From NCBI RefSeq assembly GCF_947501225.1, contig NZ_CANMUW010000006.1:62001-126000 (forward strand): 64,000 nucleotides of DNA, given 5' to 3'. This document shows, one piece after another, positions 54,054-63,348 of this stretch. Below the pieces are notes generated by a model, which ran no database searches, was not told the origin of the DNA, and saw only the letters and a program-made list of their open reading frames with translations. Positions within the stretch are counted from its first letter, which is position 1. Every line of letters begins with the position of its first letter. Source of the DNA: an uncultured Shewanella sp. Its GTDB lineage: Bacteria; Pseudomonadota; Gammaproteobacteria; Enterobacterales; Shewanellaceae. Both the position numbers and the translations under genes were made by a program.

Positions 54054-55679
54054 ATGGTCAACTTACAGATTAAACAAAAAATGACACTGGGATTGTTGGT
54101 CCCCTTAATTCTATTAATCAGCATCTGTTTTTTAGCGGTCAATATGATGGGAAAGATCGAAACCGGTGTCACCAGCATATATAACGACAGAGTCGTGCCT
54201 CTGGAAGATCTTAAGATAATCGGAGATGACTATGCGGTCTCGGTCATCGATGCGATTAACAAAGCCAATGCAGGCATGTTCAGTGCCGCACAAGCAAGCC
54301 GTGCCATGAGTGAGTCCAGCCGGAATATCAGTGAGAAGTGGGATGGCTATATGGCGACAAGCCTGACCGAAGAGGAGTCAAGGCTTGCCAAGGAGGCCAA
54401 TCGCTTGTTCACTCCGGCAAATCAGAAGATCGCTCAGCTCATCGATAAACTCGGCAGTATGCAGGGCTCGGCCAAGTGGCAGTTGAATGATGATATTGCG
54501 CCTCTGTATGACGTGATAGACCCTATCAGTGGAAAGATTTCTGAACTGGTGAGTCTGCAGTTGAAGGTCGCTGCTGAGGAGAAGGACAGGGTCGATGAGA
54601 TCTACTCATCCTCTATGAAAATTTTTATCATCCTGACGCTGATAGCCGTGGTGGCGAGTATTTTGATCAGTCTCTGGGTGACACAGGCGGTGATGCGTCC
54701 CATAGATAACATTGTCAGCACACTCAATACCGTCCGGGAAGATTCAGATCTGACGGTTACATTTAAAACCTTTAATGATGATGAACTCGGGCAGATATCT
54801 ACTAACCTGACCCTGGTGATTGAACACCTGCGTGGCATACTCAACTCTATCTCAGATGCCGCTAATACAGTCGGAGATTCAACCATCAAGTTGAGTGAGT
54901 TTACTCAGCAGACTAACGACAGAATGCATCAGCAGCAATCTGAAACAGAACAGACGGCGACGGCGATGAACCAGATGACGGCCACCGTTGCCGAAGTCGC
55001 CCAGAGTGCAACTAATGCCGCGGATTCGGCAAAAGATGCAGAGGGCAATGCGACCAAAGGTAATGGAATCGTTCAGCAATCGGTTTCCAGCATGTCATTG
55101 CTCTCCAATCAGATAGAGCAGACCTCTGAGGTGATCACCCATCTGGCAAGTGAGAGTCAGAATATCGGTAGTGTGCTGGATGTGATCAAAGGGATCGCCG
55201 AACAGACTAACCTGCTGGCGTTAAACGCGGCTATCGAGGCCGCTCGTGCGGGTGAGCAGGGACGTGGTTTCGCCGTGGTGGCCGATGAGGTGAGAACCCT
55301 GGCGCAGAGAACTCAGGAGTCGACCCAAGAGATCGAATCTATGATCGAGGGGTTACAGAAGGGAGTTCAGGAAGCGGTCGGTGCCATGAAAGTGGGAACA
55401 GAACAGGTTTATGATGCCAATGAGAAGGCGAATATGGCCGGAGAGGCACTGAATGAGATAGTGCTTTCTGTAGATAACATCAGCAACATGAATACTCAGA
55501 TCGCTACCGCTGCCGAAGAGCAGAGCAGTGTCGCCGAAGATATTAACCGCAGCATCATTGCCATCAGCGATATCGCGCAGACCTCAACCATGGCGGCGCA
55601 AGAGCTGACGAGTTCGGTAGCCGAGTTGACTAACCTGTCCGAGAGCATGCGTGAACAGGTGAGCCAGTTTAAGCTCTAG
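54054..55679 (+). CDS. Methyl-accepting chemotaxis protein with four-helix-bundle sensor
   Basis: About 541 residues. Membrane helix ([21 protein letters not shown]), a ~150-residue helical 4HB periplasmic sensor containing [14 protein letters not shown], second membrane helix ([20 protein letters not shown]), HAMP, and the signalling tip [20 protein letters not shown]. No C-terminal CheR/CheB tether pentapeptide. ATG 54054 or the overlapping GTG 54051; ribosome site weak. Confidence 0.9.
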   Translation: MVNLQIKQKMTLGLLVPLILLISICFLAVNMMGKIETGVTSIYNDRVVPLEDLKIIGDDYAVSVIDAINKANAGMFSAAQASRAMSESSRNISEKWDGYMATSLTEEESRLAKEANRLFTPANQKIAQLIDKLGSMQGSAKWQLNDDIAPLYDVIDPISGKISELVSLQLKVAAEEKDRVDEIYSSSMKIFIILTLIAVVASILISLWVTQAVMRPIDNIVSTLNTVREDSDLTVTFKTFNDDELGQISTNLTLVIEHLRGILNSISDAANTVGDSTIKLSEFTQQTNDRMHQQQSETEQTATAMNQMTATVAEVAQSATNAADSAKDAEGNATKGNGIVQQSVSSMSLLSNQIEQTSEVITHLASESQNIGSVLDVIKGIAEQTNLLALNAAIEAARAGEQGRGFAVVADEVRTLAQRTQESTQEIESMIEGLQKGVQEAVGAMKVGTEQVYDANEKANMAGEALNEIVLSVDNISNMNTQIATAAEEQSSVAEDINRSIIAISDIAQTSTMAAQELTSSVAELTNLSESMREQVSQFKL

Positions 55680-55726
55680 CCATGTAAACTTCGGCTCTTT
55701 ATTACCTATGCAACTCAATTCAGATA

Positions 55727-55752
55727 GAGACAGAACCTCAGGGTTCTGTCTC
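55727..55752. terminator. Terminator-like hairpin between convergent genes
   Basis: GAGACAGAACC pairs with GGTTCTGTCTC over a 4-base loop, between the chemoreceptor and the leftward DUF924 gene. Short U-run only. Confidence 0.7.
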
Positions 55753-55796
55753 AGCTTTCACCCGTTTTCTGCTTATTAACAGCTTCTTATCCGGTG

Positions 55797-56378
55797 TTAA
55801 AAACTTGAGCCCGGTTGTGATAAAAATTCCAACTCGACCGCCGTTGATTCACGCCCCAGGATCTCGTTTCTGTGTGGGTATCTTCCGAAACGATCTATGA
55901 TGGCTTTGTGGCGGAGCTCGAACTCCAGATTGCCCTTGGCGGACTCCCTGCTGAATAAGATCAACGCCACCTCATGGATGCGTTTAGACTCGCTGTGCAT
56001 ATAGGGCATAAACAGGAAAGGGATCTGTTTTCCTTTGAGTTCGCTATCGATATTCAGCGCAACGGCTTCCTGTGCCAGGGTCAGCGCCATGGGATCGGCG
56101 GCGAATGCTTCGGCCGTATCGCGGTAGATGTTGCGACAGAACTGATCCAATACTATGATCTCGGCGAGGCGTCCCTCAGGCGTTGTACGCCAATGGTATA
56201 GCTCTCCACGCTTTGCCTGCTGAACTAACTCTCCGAATCGGTCTTTGATCAGATTATCGAAATGGATATCTTTGACCCACCAGAGTTTAGGATCTATCTC
56301 TTCAAACCAGAAGTTGATGATGGTATCGGGGGTCATATTAATAATGCTTTGATTATTGACTTGATTGCTGATGTTCAA
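55797..56378 (-). CDS. DUF924-family protein
   Basis: About 193 residues. Family landmarks: INFWFEEIDPKLWWVKD, TTPEGRLAEIIVLDQFCRNIYRDT, ADPMALTLAQEAV, and a C-terminal IDRFGRYPHRNEILGRES. DUF924 proteins are cytosolic helical proteins with TPR-like fold and unknown function. The frame opens at GTG 56402, but AAGGAGAG overlaps that region and fits TTG 56378 instead; ATG 56336 is a third option without a ribosome site. Confidence 0.85.
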   Translation of the reverse strand: MNISNQVNNQSIINMTPDTIINFWFEEIDPKLWWVKDIHFDNLIKDRFGELVQQAKRGELYHWRTTPEGRLAEIIVLDQFCRNIYRDTAEAFAADPMALTLAQEAVALNIDSELKGKQIPFLFMPYMHSESKRIHEVALILFSRESAKGNLEFELRHKAIIDRFGRYPHRNEILGRESTAVELEFLSQPGSSF

Positions 56379-56564
56379 TGTCTGACTCTCCTTGGCTGGC
56401 ACGAACCGTAATCGACATAAAAAAGTTTGCCTCTCCTTGTCGATGGCGATATGGCTATTTAATAGATGCTGGTGTCCAATTTTTCCTGATACTCACTGAC
56501 AATAATTTAGCAATTTAAGTTTAGGCTATTCAACTGCTTGTTTGTGTTTTTATATTTATACCTA

Positions 56565-58106
56565 TTAGATCCAGTTCGTATGATCCCTGGCGGTTATCGC
56601 CAGAGCCCGTTCTGCGATAGCTCTGGCATCGTTCAGGGGCATATAGGGAATGGTCTGCTTGCCGCTGGCAAGTCCCAGCTCCAGACTGGCCAACTGTTTT
56701 CTTTTTTGGCTCGCGGTCTGGGTCATGGCCACATGTTGAACTTTCTTCAATGGGATAAGGTGCCAGGTCTGTCCGAGCATACCGGTATGGATCCAGCAAT
56801 CATCTCCTTGATGTTGATATCCCCATTGCCGATATCTCAAGTAGAGACCAAAGACAAAGCAGAGGGCCGCAAACCATAACAACTCAGTGAAGGGATTCAG
56901 GCCGATGAACAGGGTGTTAACCATAGGGATGAGCAGTGGCAGAAAGCCCCGTCGCCAGAACCAGCCAGAGTGGATTTTCCGGTAGTCACGAGGCAAGGTT
57001 GAGCTCACAGAGGCTAAACCGGGTAACTCAGGCATTAACTCTGCGATGCCCTCTCTTGTCATGCTGGGGACCAGCATATGCTTCTTTGCGGCCTGTTCGA
57101 CTTCGGTTCCTTTGACCTGCTTGAAGTTAATGGTCCATAGCTTGAGCAAGCGGCCGATTATGGGTTGAGTAAAGCGAATAACCTGTATGCGATGTTGGGT
57201 CAGGGCATCATTTTGCTTAGCGATTATTCCACCTGTCCTATGCAGTGTATCGCCATGTAAACTCAGCTGGTAGGGGTAATATTTTAGTACCGCTGCCGCC
57301 ATGGATATCAGTGACAACAGCAGGTAAAAACCGATAAGCATAGCAAGAGCAAAGAAGAGCTGGAGTGATATACTCACATTGATGTTTTGCTCATACCAAT
57401 GCATTGCAGTGAGAGCAAGCTCGGTGTTTGCCAGCGCTTCCCAATCGAACTGGCCGATAATCGGGCCGGCAATGATGGCAAACCAAAATAGATTATTCTG
57501 ATAGAAGCCGAACAGTAACAGCGACTTCATCTTTTTCAGTACCAGAGGCCCTCGGTTATTCGGCTGTTTCGTATCTGTTCCTATATGGCCGGGTGTCGGG
57601 CACTGGGGGAGCTCGGCCTCGGGAGCCGCCTCTGAACCGGCCAGGCTCGAAGGGTTAACCAGTCGCTGTTTAAGCTCGATAGCTTGACGGTAACTGACCG
57701 CGGCTAATTCGGCTTCATCTTTCTTCGAGCCTGCAGTTTCCACCACTAAACTATAGAGGCCCATGGGCCTGAAGTAGAGGGGCTGCTCCAGGCGGATATT
57801 CTGAATCTTGCTTAGGGGGATCTCATGGGCCTTCTTAAAAATAAGCCCCTGGCGTATTCCCAGCTTGTCATCGAACAGGCGGTAGCGAAACATGGCCCAG
57901 TCTATGATTGCGCTGGTGAAAATGAGTAAGCAGGAGCCGACAAAGGCTATGAGCATCCAGATGGAGTCAAACCCCTGTTTCCAGCCGGTATAGATGAAAG
58001 GCAGCATGGCGTAGCCATTTGTGACGAGCACCCGAATGGTATGAAAGGTAAAGCTTACGATTGACCAGGGAGAGAGGCCCCTCCACTGAGGGGATAACTG
58101 CTCCAT
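56565..58106 (-). CDS. YdbT-like membrane protein with bacterial PH domains
   Basis: 513 residues with about six membrane helices and repeated bPH2-type modules, e.g. KLGIRQGLIFKKAHEIPLSKIQNIRLEQP, HRTGGIIAKQNDALTQHRIQVIRF and HTGMLGQTWHLIPLKKVQHVAMTQ (each quoted from longer blocks). The gene starts 1 base after the stop of the YdbS-like gene, the same order as ydbS-ydbT in Bacillus. Envelope role, proposed only by family. Confidence 0.85.
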   Translation of the reverse strand: MEQLSPQWRGLSPWSIVSFTFHTIRVLVTNGYAMLPFIYTGWKQGFDSIWMLIAFVGSCLLIFTSAIIDWAMFRYRLFDDKLGIRQGLIFKKAHEIPLSKIQNIRLEQPLYFRPMGLYSLVVETAGSKKDEAELAAVSYRQAIELKQRLVNPSSLAGSEAAPEAELPQCPTPGHIGTDTKQPNNRGPLVLKKMKSLLLFGFYQNNLFWFAIIAGPIIGQFDWEALANTELALTAMHWYEQNINVSISLQLFFALAMLIGFYLLLSLISMAAAVLKYYPYQLSLHGDTLHRTGGIIAKQNDALTQHRIQVIRFTQPIIGRLLKLWTINFKQVKGTEVEQAAKKHMLVPSMTREGIAELMPELPGLASVSSTLPRDYRKIHSGWFWRRGFLPLLIPMVNTLFIGLNPFTELLWFAALCFVFGLYLRYRQWGYQHQGDDCWIHTGMLGQTWHLIPLKKVQHVAMTQTASQKRKQLASLELGLASGKQTIPYMPLNDARAIAERALAITARDHTNWI

Positions 58107-58107
58107 C

Positions 58108-58794
58108 TTATTGCCCTGCTTCGTTTAGTGTCAGTGGGCTCTCCTCGGTGGTTTGCGAGGTTTTTATGGCGATAGCCGCCATGGTGAGCAGGTGCTGCCT
58201 GAGCTTTTCTGCGGTTTTACTCTCCAGTCCCGGCAGCTCTATCTCAGCACTACCGCTGCCTGCGCTAAAGCATTTCAGGGTTCGCAGATAAAACTTTCGT
58301 TCTAACGGCCCCTGGGACAGGCTGATATGTTGCAGGCGGGTATAGGGGAGTGAGATCCGCTTTACCCAGATGAGCCCGGTCTGCATCACCAGTTCATGTG
58401 AACATACGGCGTAACCAATAGCCTTGGCATTGAGGTACCTCAGATAAGTGACCACAGAGCCAATCAGTAACAGAGCAGGAAGAAGAATGGCTGCTATCTG
58501 CAGGGGGATGGTCGCGACAAAAATCAGAAATACCGACAGGATAGAGATAAGTCCCAGGGAGATGAGTGATGTTTCTATCAGTACTTGTGTGTAATAGCGG
58601 GTCTCGACGGGGGATAATGGGATCTGATCGAACCCCTGCCACACTGCTTGTGGCTGTGGACTGTGATCCAGTGGCTCGTTTTTTATGAGAGGCTCCTTGA
58701 GAAGAGAGTGCTCAATAGCAGTGGGCTCCCCGGTTGAAGTCCCGGCCCTGGTATCAACTAAGCTGTTCTGTGTTTCAGTTGTTTCATGGAGCAT
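58108..58794 (-). CDS. YdbS-like membrane protein with PH domain
   Basis: 228 residues, two membrane helices in the middle (LISLGLISILSVFLIFVATI, then LQIAAILLPALLLIGSVVTY) and a C-terminal bPH2 domain (CSHELVMQTGLIWVKRISLPYTRLQHISLSQ region, ending PGLESKTAEKLRQHL). The first ~60 residues are a polar extension. First gene of a two-gene leftward unit with the YdbT-like protein. Confidence 0.85.
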   Translation of the reverse strand: MLHETTETQNSLVDTRAGTSTGEPTAIEHSLLKEPLIKNEPLDHSPQPQAVWQGFDQIPLSPVETRYYTQVLIETSLISLGLISILSVFLIFVATIPLQIAAILLPALLLIGSVVTYLRYLNAKAIGYAVCSHELVMQTGLIWVKRISLPYTRLQHISLSQGPLERKFYLRTLKCFSAGSGSAEIELPGLESKTAEKLRQHLLTMAAIAIKTSQTTEESPLTLNEAGQ

Positions 58795-58969
58795 ACTGCC
58801 AGTATCCGTTTCTGGTTTTATTTCCGAAGAGCACTATATCAAGAAGAGGTTATCTTTCTCCATAGGCTGACATATTTCACAACAATTTTACTCTGTGGTA
58901 TTTTTACTGTTAGTGAATGAAAGATATTAGTTATTGATAATTTGGTCTATTTAAATAAAAGGTGCCGAT

Positions 58970-59260
58970 TTGGACATTCAAGTCTCAAAACAGAAAAAAG
59001 CATTTCTCCGAAAGCTATACCTTGCGCACCATATTGACAGTGAGCAACATAACCTATTGTCTTTAAACAAGTTGACTGGCATGCCGAGGCGAACGCTTCA
59101 AGACGCTATCGCGGCGCTTTCAGACATAGGTATCGAGTGTCAGTTTATTCAGGATGGTGAACGCAACAATGCCGGCTACTATCGGATTCATACCTGGGGG
59201 CCCATCAGTAGTGCCTGGGTCGATACTCATCTGGAGAAGATCACCGAAATACTGGCTTGA
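58970..59260 (+). CDS. Small winged-helix DNA-binding protein
   Basis: 96 residues from TTG 58970, 6 bases after AAAGGTG. The sequence LSLNKLTGMPRRTLQDAIAAL reads as an HTH followed by a wing (CQFIQDGERNNAGYYRIHTWG). Resembles small uncharacterised winged-helix proteins of marine gammaproteobacteria. Target unknown; divergent from the YdbS-like gene, so autogenous or local control is possible. Confidence 0.7.
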   Translation: MDIQVSKQKKAFLRKLYLAHHIDSEQHNLLSLNKLTGMPRRTLQDAIAALSDIGIECQFIQDGERNNAGYYRIHTWGPISSAWVDTHLEKITEILA

Positions 59261-59676
59261 TCGAGTTTCGAGCGATGTAGGAGCGGCTTTAGCCGCGAAT
59301 CTTTAAGTGCTACGAAGAGCGAGACACGAGCTTGAGAGCCTTCTCTCCCGAATTCATGCTTTGTAAAGAGCGGCATCCGGCTGTTATTTGTGTGTATAAA
59401 GCTGGTGCATAAAGGCGTTTGGTTTTCCCTTTTATACCCTAATCCGTTCTGTTACTTCTGCTATCCGATCCTGTCATTTAATCCTGTCACCTTGGCCATC
59501 TCTTTTTTAATAAAAATTTAAGCTACTCCTGATAGAGTCCGCCGGCTGCTGAAGAGGCTGACGCACTCTCACCATTGCGGACTCACTCATAACCTCTGCG
59601 GCTCCCATAAACCTGACTGACTCAGTTATTTTTTACTTTTTCATATAACTAAATTTTGATGTAGAGGAGATCTGCC
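59261..59676. other. Intergenic region upstream of the ion channel gene
   Basis: About 415 bases with one REP copy (59276-59299) and a degraded AGCTACGAAGAGCGAGACACG tract after it. The last 150 bases are A+T-rich. No gene. Confidence 0.45.
59276..59299. repeat. REP-like palindrome
   Basis: Consensus copy 15 bases after the winged-helix gene. Confidence 0.85.
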
Positions 59677-60615
59677 GTGCTGGCAAACGTTTCTGGCATA
59701 CAGGACAAACTTAAGCTGATAGACAACAGCAAAGCATTTCAGGGCTTTGTGATATTCGTGATCATTGTATCGGCCCTGTCGATCGGAGCGCACACCTATC
59801 ACCTTCCCATCTGGATGGAGAAGAGCCTGGTGGTGTTGGATATTGGTATCACTGTGTTCTTTGCCATAGAGATTGTGATTCGGTTCTTAGCCAGTGATGG
59901 CCCGAAGAAGTTCTTCAGTAATGGCTGGAATATCTTCGACACTCTGATTGTCATTGGCAGCCTGATCCCTGCCGGAGGCGCCGGAATACTCATCGCCCGT
60001 TTGTTGCGTATCTTCCGGGTACTGCGACTCGTCTCTATGATCCCTGAGTTGAGAATGCTGGTGAATGCCCTGCTGAAAGCGATTCCGCGCATGGGTTATA
60101 TCGCCTTGTTGATGTTTGTGATCTTCTATATCTACGGGGCCATCGGCAGCATGCTGTTCGCTCATATTAATGACTTTCTCTGGGGCGACGTTTCGGTCGC
60201 TATGCTAACCCTGTTCAGGGTATCTACGTTCGAATCATGGACCTCTGTAATGTATGAAACCATGGCGGTCTACCCGCTTAGCTGGATCTATTACCTTAGT
60301 TTTATCTTTCTGACCGCCTTCGTATTTCTTAACATGATGGTGGGAGCCGTACTGGATGTGATGACTCAGGAGACCCAGGCGATGCGCCAGGAGAAGGAGG
60401 AGATTGCAGATGCCGGAGGCGACGCTGTCTATGAAGCCGAAGCCGCCAAGGTATCAGAGCCGTTGGATGAACGCACCGATCGACTCGTTGCTGAACACGC
60501 CTGCCAGATCGCTGAGGCCGAAAAGCCAGCCAGCGCCGCCGATGTGGCAGAGCTGAAGCAGCAGATTGCCGAGCTCAAAGGCTTGTTAGTTCAGAGAGCA
60601 CAAAGGGTGGGGTAA
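59677..60615 (+). CDS. Bacterial voltage-gated sodium channel-like ion transporter
   Basis: 312 residues starting at GTG 59677 (GAGGAG, 6 bases). One six-helix voltage-gated channel domain: the S4 segment ARLLRIFRVLRLVSMIPELR has Arg every third position, and the pore filter STFESWT (Ser183-Thr189) corresponds to the TLESWS/A filter of NaChBac and NavAb. Residues ~235-312 form a helical cytoplasmic tail with a terminal coiled coil (DVAELKQQIAELKGLL), as in tetrameric bacterial Nav channels. The Ser-Thr-Phe before Glu differs from the usual Thr-Leu. Confidence 0.9.
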   Translation: MLANVSGIQDKLKLIDNSKAFQGFVIFVIIVSALSIGAHTYHLPIWMEKSLVVLDIGITVFFAIEIVIRFLASDGPKKFFSNGWNIFDTLIVIGSLIPAGGAGILIARLLRIFRVLRLVSMIPELRMLVNALLKAIPRMGYIALLMFVIFYIYGAIGSMLFAHINDFLWGDVSVAMLTLFRVSTFESWTSVMYETMAVYPLSWIYYLSFIFLTAFVFLNMMVGAVLDVMTQETQAMRQEKEEIADAGGDAVYEAEAAKVSEPLDERTDRLVAEHACQIAEAEKPASAADVAELKQQIAELKGLLVQRAQRVG

Positions 60616-60642
60616 GTTGATTAGCTACGAGCTCATGGCCCC

Positions 60643-60666
60643 TGTAGGAGCGGCTTTAGCCGCGAA
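60643..60666. repeat. REP-like palindrome
   Basis: Consensus copy followed by AAAGCTGTAAGCGGTAAGTA, the recurrent companion module. Confidence 0.85.
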
Positions 60667-60810
60667 GGTTTCAGAGGAGTAATCATAAAGCTGTAAGCGG
60701 TAAGTAAGAGCCAAAGATATCAGCAGGTATGCTGCTGTCATCCAGGCTCTTCATAGTGGCTCGTGCTGCTTACTTCATACTCTTTATTTCAACTCTTTAT
60801 TTCATACTCT

Positions 60811-61137
60811 TTATTTCAAGAAGTGGAAGCCGATAAACCCAATCCAGCTGATGATCAGCAATCCCCATGGCAACAGCTGGATGTTTGCTTTAGCTTCAAC
60901 CTCATCGGTTTCGGTATTCTGAACCTCGGCCGCCCTAGCCTTGGCTCTTATCTCCTGTTTACGGGACTTGTCCCGGTCACGTGCCTTGCTCTTCTGCTGT
61001 TTCTTGTATTCCGCGATCCCCTTCTCGATGCCTAAGGCGATAAGCTTAGTCTGTTCCTTGGTTTGTCCCGGTTTCTGAGTGGCCTTAGCGACTTTCATCG
61101 CTTCGTTTTGGGTTTCGCTGGAGATGTTCTTTGCCAT
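60811..61137 (-). CDS. DUF2956-family small membrane protein
   Basis: 108 residues. A long, charged helical N-terminal part (AMKVAKATQKPGQTKEQTKLI, then KKQQKSKARDRDKSRKQEI) and one C-terminal membrane helix (IQLLPWGLLIISWIGFIGFHF). This is the layout of DUF2956, common in Shewanella and Vibrio; function unknown. Confidence 0.85.
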   Translation of the reverse strand: MAKNISSETQNEAMKVAKATQKPGQTKEQTKLIALGIEKGIAEYKKQQKSKARDRDKSRKQEIRAKARAAEVQNTETDEVEAKANIQLLPWGLLIISWIGFIGFHFLK

Positions 61138-61404
61138 AAAGTTTTACTGCTACTCTGAATTAGTATCGATTCTGAATTCGTATCGATTGCTGATGTGACA
61201 AGACTATATACTTAAATTCATATAAGTTCAGTCAAAGAGGGCGCATTTTTTGATACAAACAAAACCCACTTTCATAATCGGGTTTTGATATTCTCTGCTT
61301 GTACAAAGAGTTTGTTTAAAGAGTGTATTCAGCGTGCCGGTTTAATGAACTTGCCTGAGAAATGCTCTCTATTATTAGTCGTTGCTTCAGATAAGGAAGT
61401 TCCA

Positions 61405-63258
61405 TTGAGTCAAGATACGACCTCAGTTTCAACACCCATGACCGCCGACTCGAAACAGAGTCAGCCGCTCTCTTCAGCTCCCGCAATAAACAAGAGACCG
61501 GTTCTCCCCTGGATAGGCGCTTTTTTACGGCCCTATAAGGGAAGGGTTGTCGCCGCAATTATCTTCCTGTTTATCGGTTCTCTGGCCTGGCTATCCCTCG
61601 GTCAGGGAGTGCGTCTGATGGTCGATGAGGGCTTCCTGCAGGATAACGGCGACCGGCTTAACGAGATCATCATGCTGGTGATAGGCATCACAGCCGTGAG
61701 TAGTTCCGCCATATTCTGCCGTTTCTACCTGATGACCTGGTTAGGGGAGAGGGTGAGTGCCGACATTCGCCTCAAGGTCTATGACCACCTGTTGAAGTTG
61801 TCCCCGGGCTTCTATGCCAGATTGCGTACCGGTGAGGTGATCTCCCGTTTCACAGCCGACTCGACCCTGCTGCAGTCTGTTGTGGGCTCCAGCCTCTCCA
61901 TGGCCCTGCGGGCCAGTGTCACGGTTGTCGGTGGCATAGTGATGATGGCGATAACCAGCCTTAAGCTGACCGGTCTGGTGTTGCTGGCTGTGCCTATGGT
62001 GCTGGGGCCTATCTTCTTCTTTGGCCGCAAGGTGAGGGACCTCTCCCGTAAGAGCCAGGACAGGGTGGGCGACCTGGGGGCCTATGTCGATGAGAGTCTG
62101 CACGAGATCCACACGGTTCAGGCCTACACCCATGAAGAGAAAGACAGGCAGCTGTTCAATGAGCGGGTCGAGGCCGTGATGCAGGCGGCGAGGGGACGTA
62201 TCCGCTATCGTTCGATTCTGATCGCTCTGGTGATGTTTCTCAGCATATTGGCGATAGCTCTGGTGACTTGGGTGGGGGCTCAGGATGTGATGACCGGGAG
62301 TATATCCGGTGGTGAACTGTCGGCCTTCATGTTCTATGCGGTGATGGTGGCAGGGTCGGTTGCAACCATCAGCGAGGTGATAGGTGAGATACAGCGGGCG
62401 TCGGGGGCCACCGAGCGTCTGATAGAGCTGGTTGAAACACCAATCGATATACCTACGGTCGTTGACCCGGAGCAACTGCCCCCACAGGTAGAGGGAAAGC
62501 TGAGCCTTAAACAGGTGCGGTTCTCTTATCACAACATTCAGCAGAATGGTGATGCGACCGCGGGAGAAGCAGAGGTCATACGTGGGCTGGATATCGAGGT
62601 TCAGCCCGGTGAGCGGGTGGCGCTGGTGGGCGCGAGTGGTGCCGGAAAGAGTACTCTGTTCGAGCTGCTGCAACGCTTTTATCAGCTCGATAGCGGTACC
62701 ATAGAGCTCGATGGCGTAGATATCGCCAGACTCTCTCCCCAGATACTGCGGAAACAGTATGCTTTGGTTCCGCAAGAGTCGGTGATCTTTGCCACCAGTG
62801 TGCTGGAAAACGTGCGCTATGGCAGGTTAGATGCGAGTGAGCAGGAGGTCATCGAGGCCTGTATCGCCGCCAGAGCCCATGAGTTTATTCAGGAGTTCGG
62901 TGAGGGGTATCAAACCTATCTGGGAGAGCGGGGCGTCAGGTTATCGGGTGGACAGAAGCAGCGTATCGCTATTGCCAGGGCCATATTAGCCGACAGGCCT
63001 ATTTTGTTGCTCGATGAGGCCACCAGTGCCCTGGATGCGATCAGTGAACAGAAGGTTAAGCAGGCACTTGATAGCTTGATGGCAGGTAAGACGACGTTGA
63101 TTATCGCCCACCGGCTGGCGACAGTGCTCAATGCCGACCGCATACTGGTATTAGACAAAGGCGAGCTAATCGCCAGTGGTACTCATCAGGAGCTGATGGA
63201 GTCGAGTGAGCTCTACCGTGAGTTTGCCAGCCTGCAACTGCTCACTGAGGCTGAATAG
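61405..63258 (+). CDS. MsbA-like ABC exporter (fused membrane and ATPase domains)
   Basis: About 617 residues if started at TTG 61405, which follows AAGGAAG; the frame is open further upstream to 61285 but without a ribosome site. Six membrane helices (residues ~35-320), then an ATPase with Walker A GASGAGKST, the Q-loop VPQESVIFATSVLENVRYG, signature [16 protein letters not shown], Walker B PILLLDEATSALDA and switch His in IAHRLATV. Exports lipid-like or drug-like substrates as a homodimer. Resembles the gammaproteobacterial lipid A exporter-like subgroup (not necessarily msbA itself). Confidence 0.9.
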   Translation: MSQDTTSVSTPMTADSKQSQPLSSAPAINKRPVLPWIGAFLRPYKGRVVAAIIFLFIGSLAWLSLGQGVRLMVDEGFLQDNGDRLNEIIMLVIGITAVSSSAIFCRFYLMTWLGERVSADIRLKVYDHLLKLSPGFYARLRTGEVISRFTADSTLLQSVVGSSLSMALRASVTVVGGIVMMAITSLKLTGLVLLAVPMVLGPIFFFGRKVRDLSRKSQDRVGDLGAYVDESLHEIHTVQAYTHEEKDRQLFNERVEAVMQAARGRIRYRSILIALVMFLSILAIALVTWVGAQDVMTGSISGGELSAFMFYAVMVAGSVATISEVIGEIQRASGATERLIELVETPIDIPTVVDPEQLPPQVEGKLSLKQVRFSYHNIQQNGDATAGEAEVIRGLDIEVQPGERVALVGASGAGKSTLFELLQRFYQLDSGTIELDGVDIARLSPQILRKQYALVPQESVIFATSVLENVRYGRLDASEQEVIEACIAARAHEFIQEFGEGYQTYLGERGVRLSGGQKQRIAIARAILADRPILLLDEATSALDAISEQKVKQALDSLMAGKTTLIIAHRLATVLNADRILVLDKGELIASGTHQELMESSELYREFASLQLLTEAE

Positions 63259-63266
63259 CTATGGGG

Positions 63267-63290
63267 TGTAGGAGCGGCTTTAGCCGCGAA
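63267..63290. repeat. REP-like palindrome
   Basis: Consensus copy between the convergent ABC exporter and fadD-like genes. Confidence 0.85.
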
Positions 63291-63325
63291 GCTTCTTATC
63301 GCTTACAGCTTTCTTTTTGCCTCCA

Positions 63326-63348
63326 TTCCCGGCTGAAGCCGGTCCTAC
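63326..63348. repeat. Variant REP overlapping the fadD-like stop codon
   Basis: CCCGGCTGAAGCCGGTCCTA is the inverted CCGGCT variant. The TAG at its end is the stop codon of the leftward fadD-like gene (63345-63347). Confidence 0.75.

Noticed and set aside
61741..62775. 344-codon reverse frame
   Set aside because: Antisense to the ABC exporter; composition rich in His/Gln/Arg typical of a shadow.
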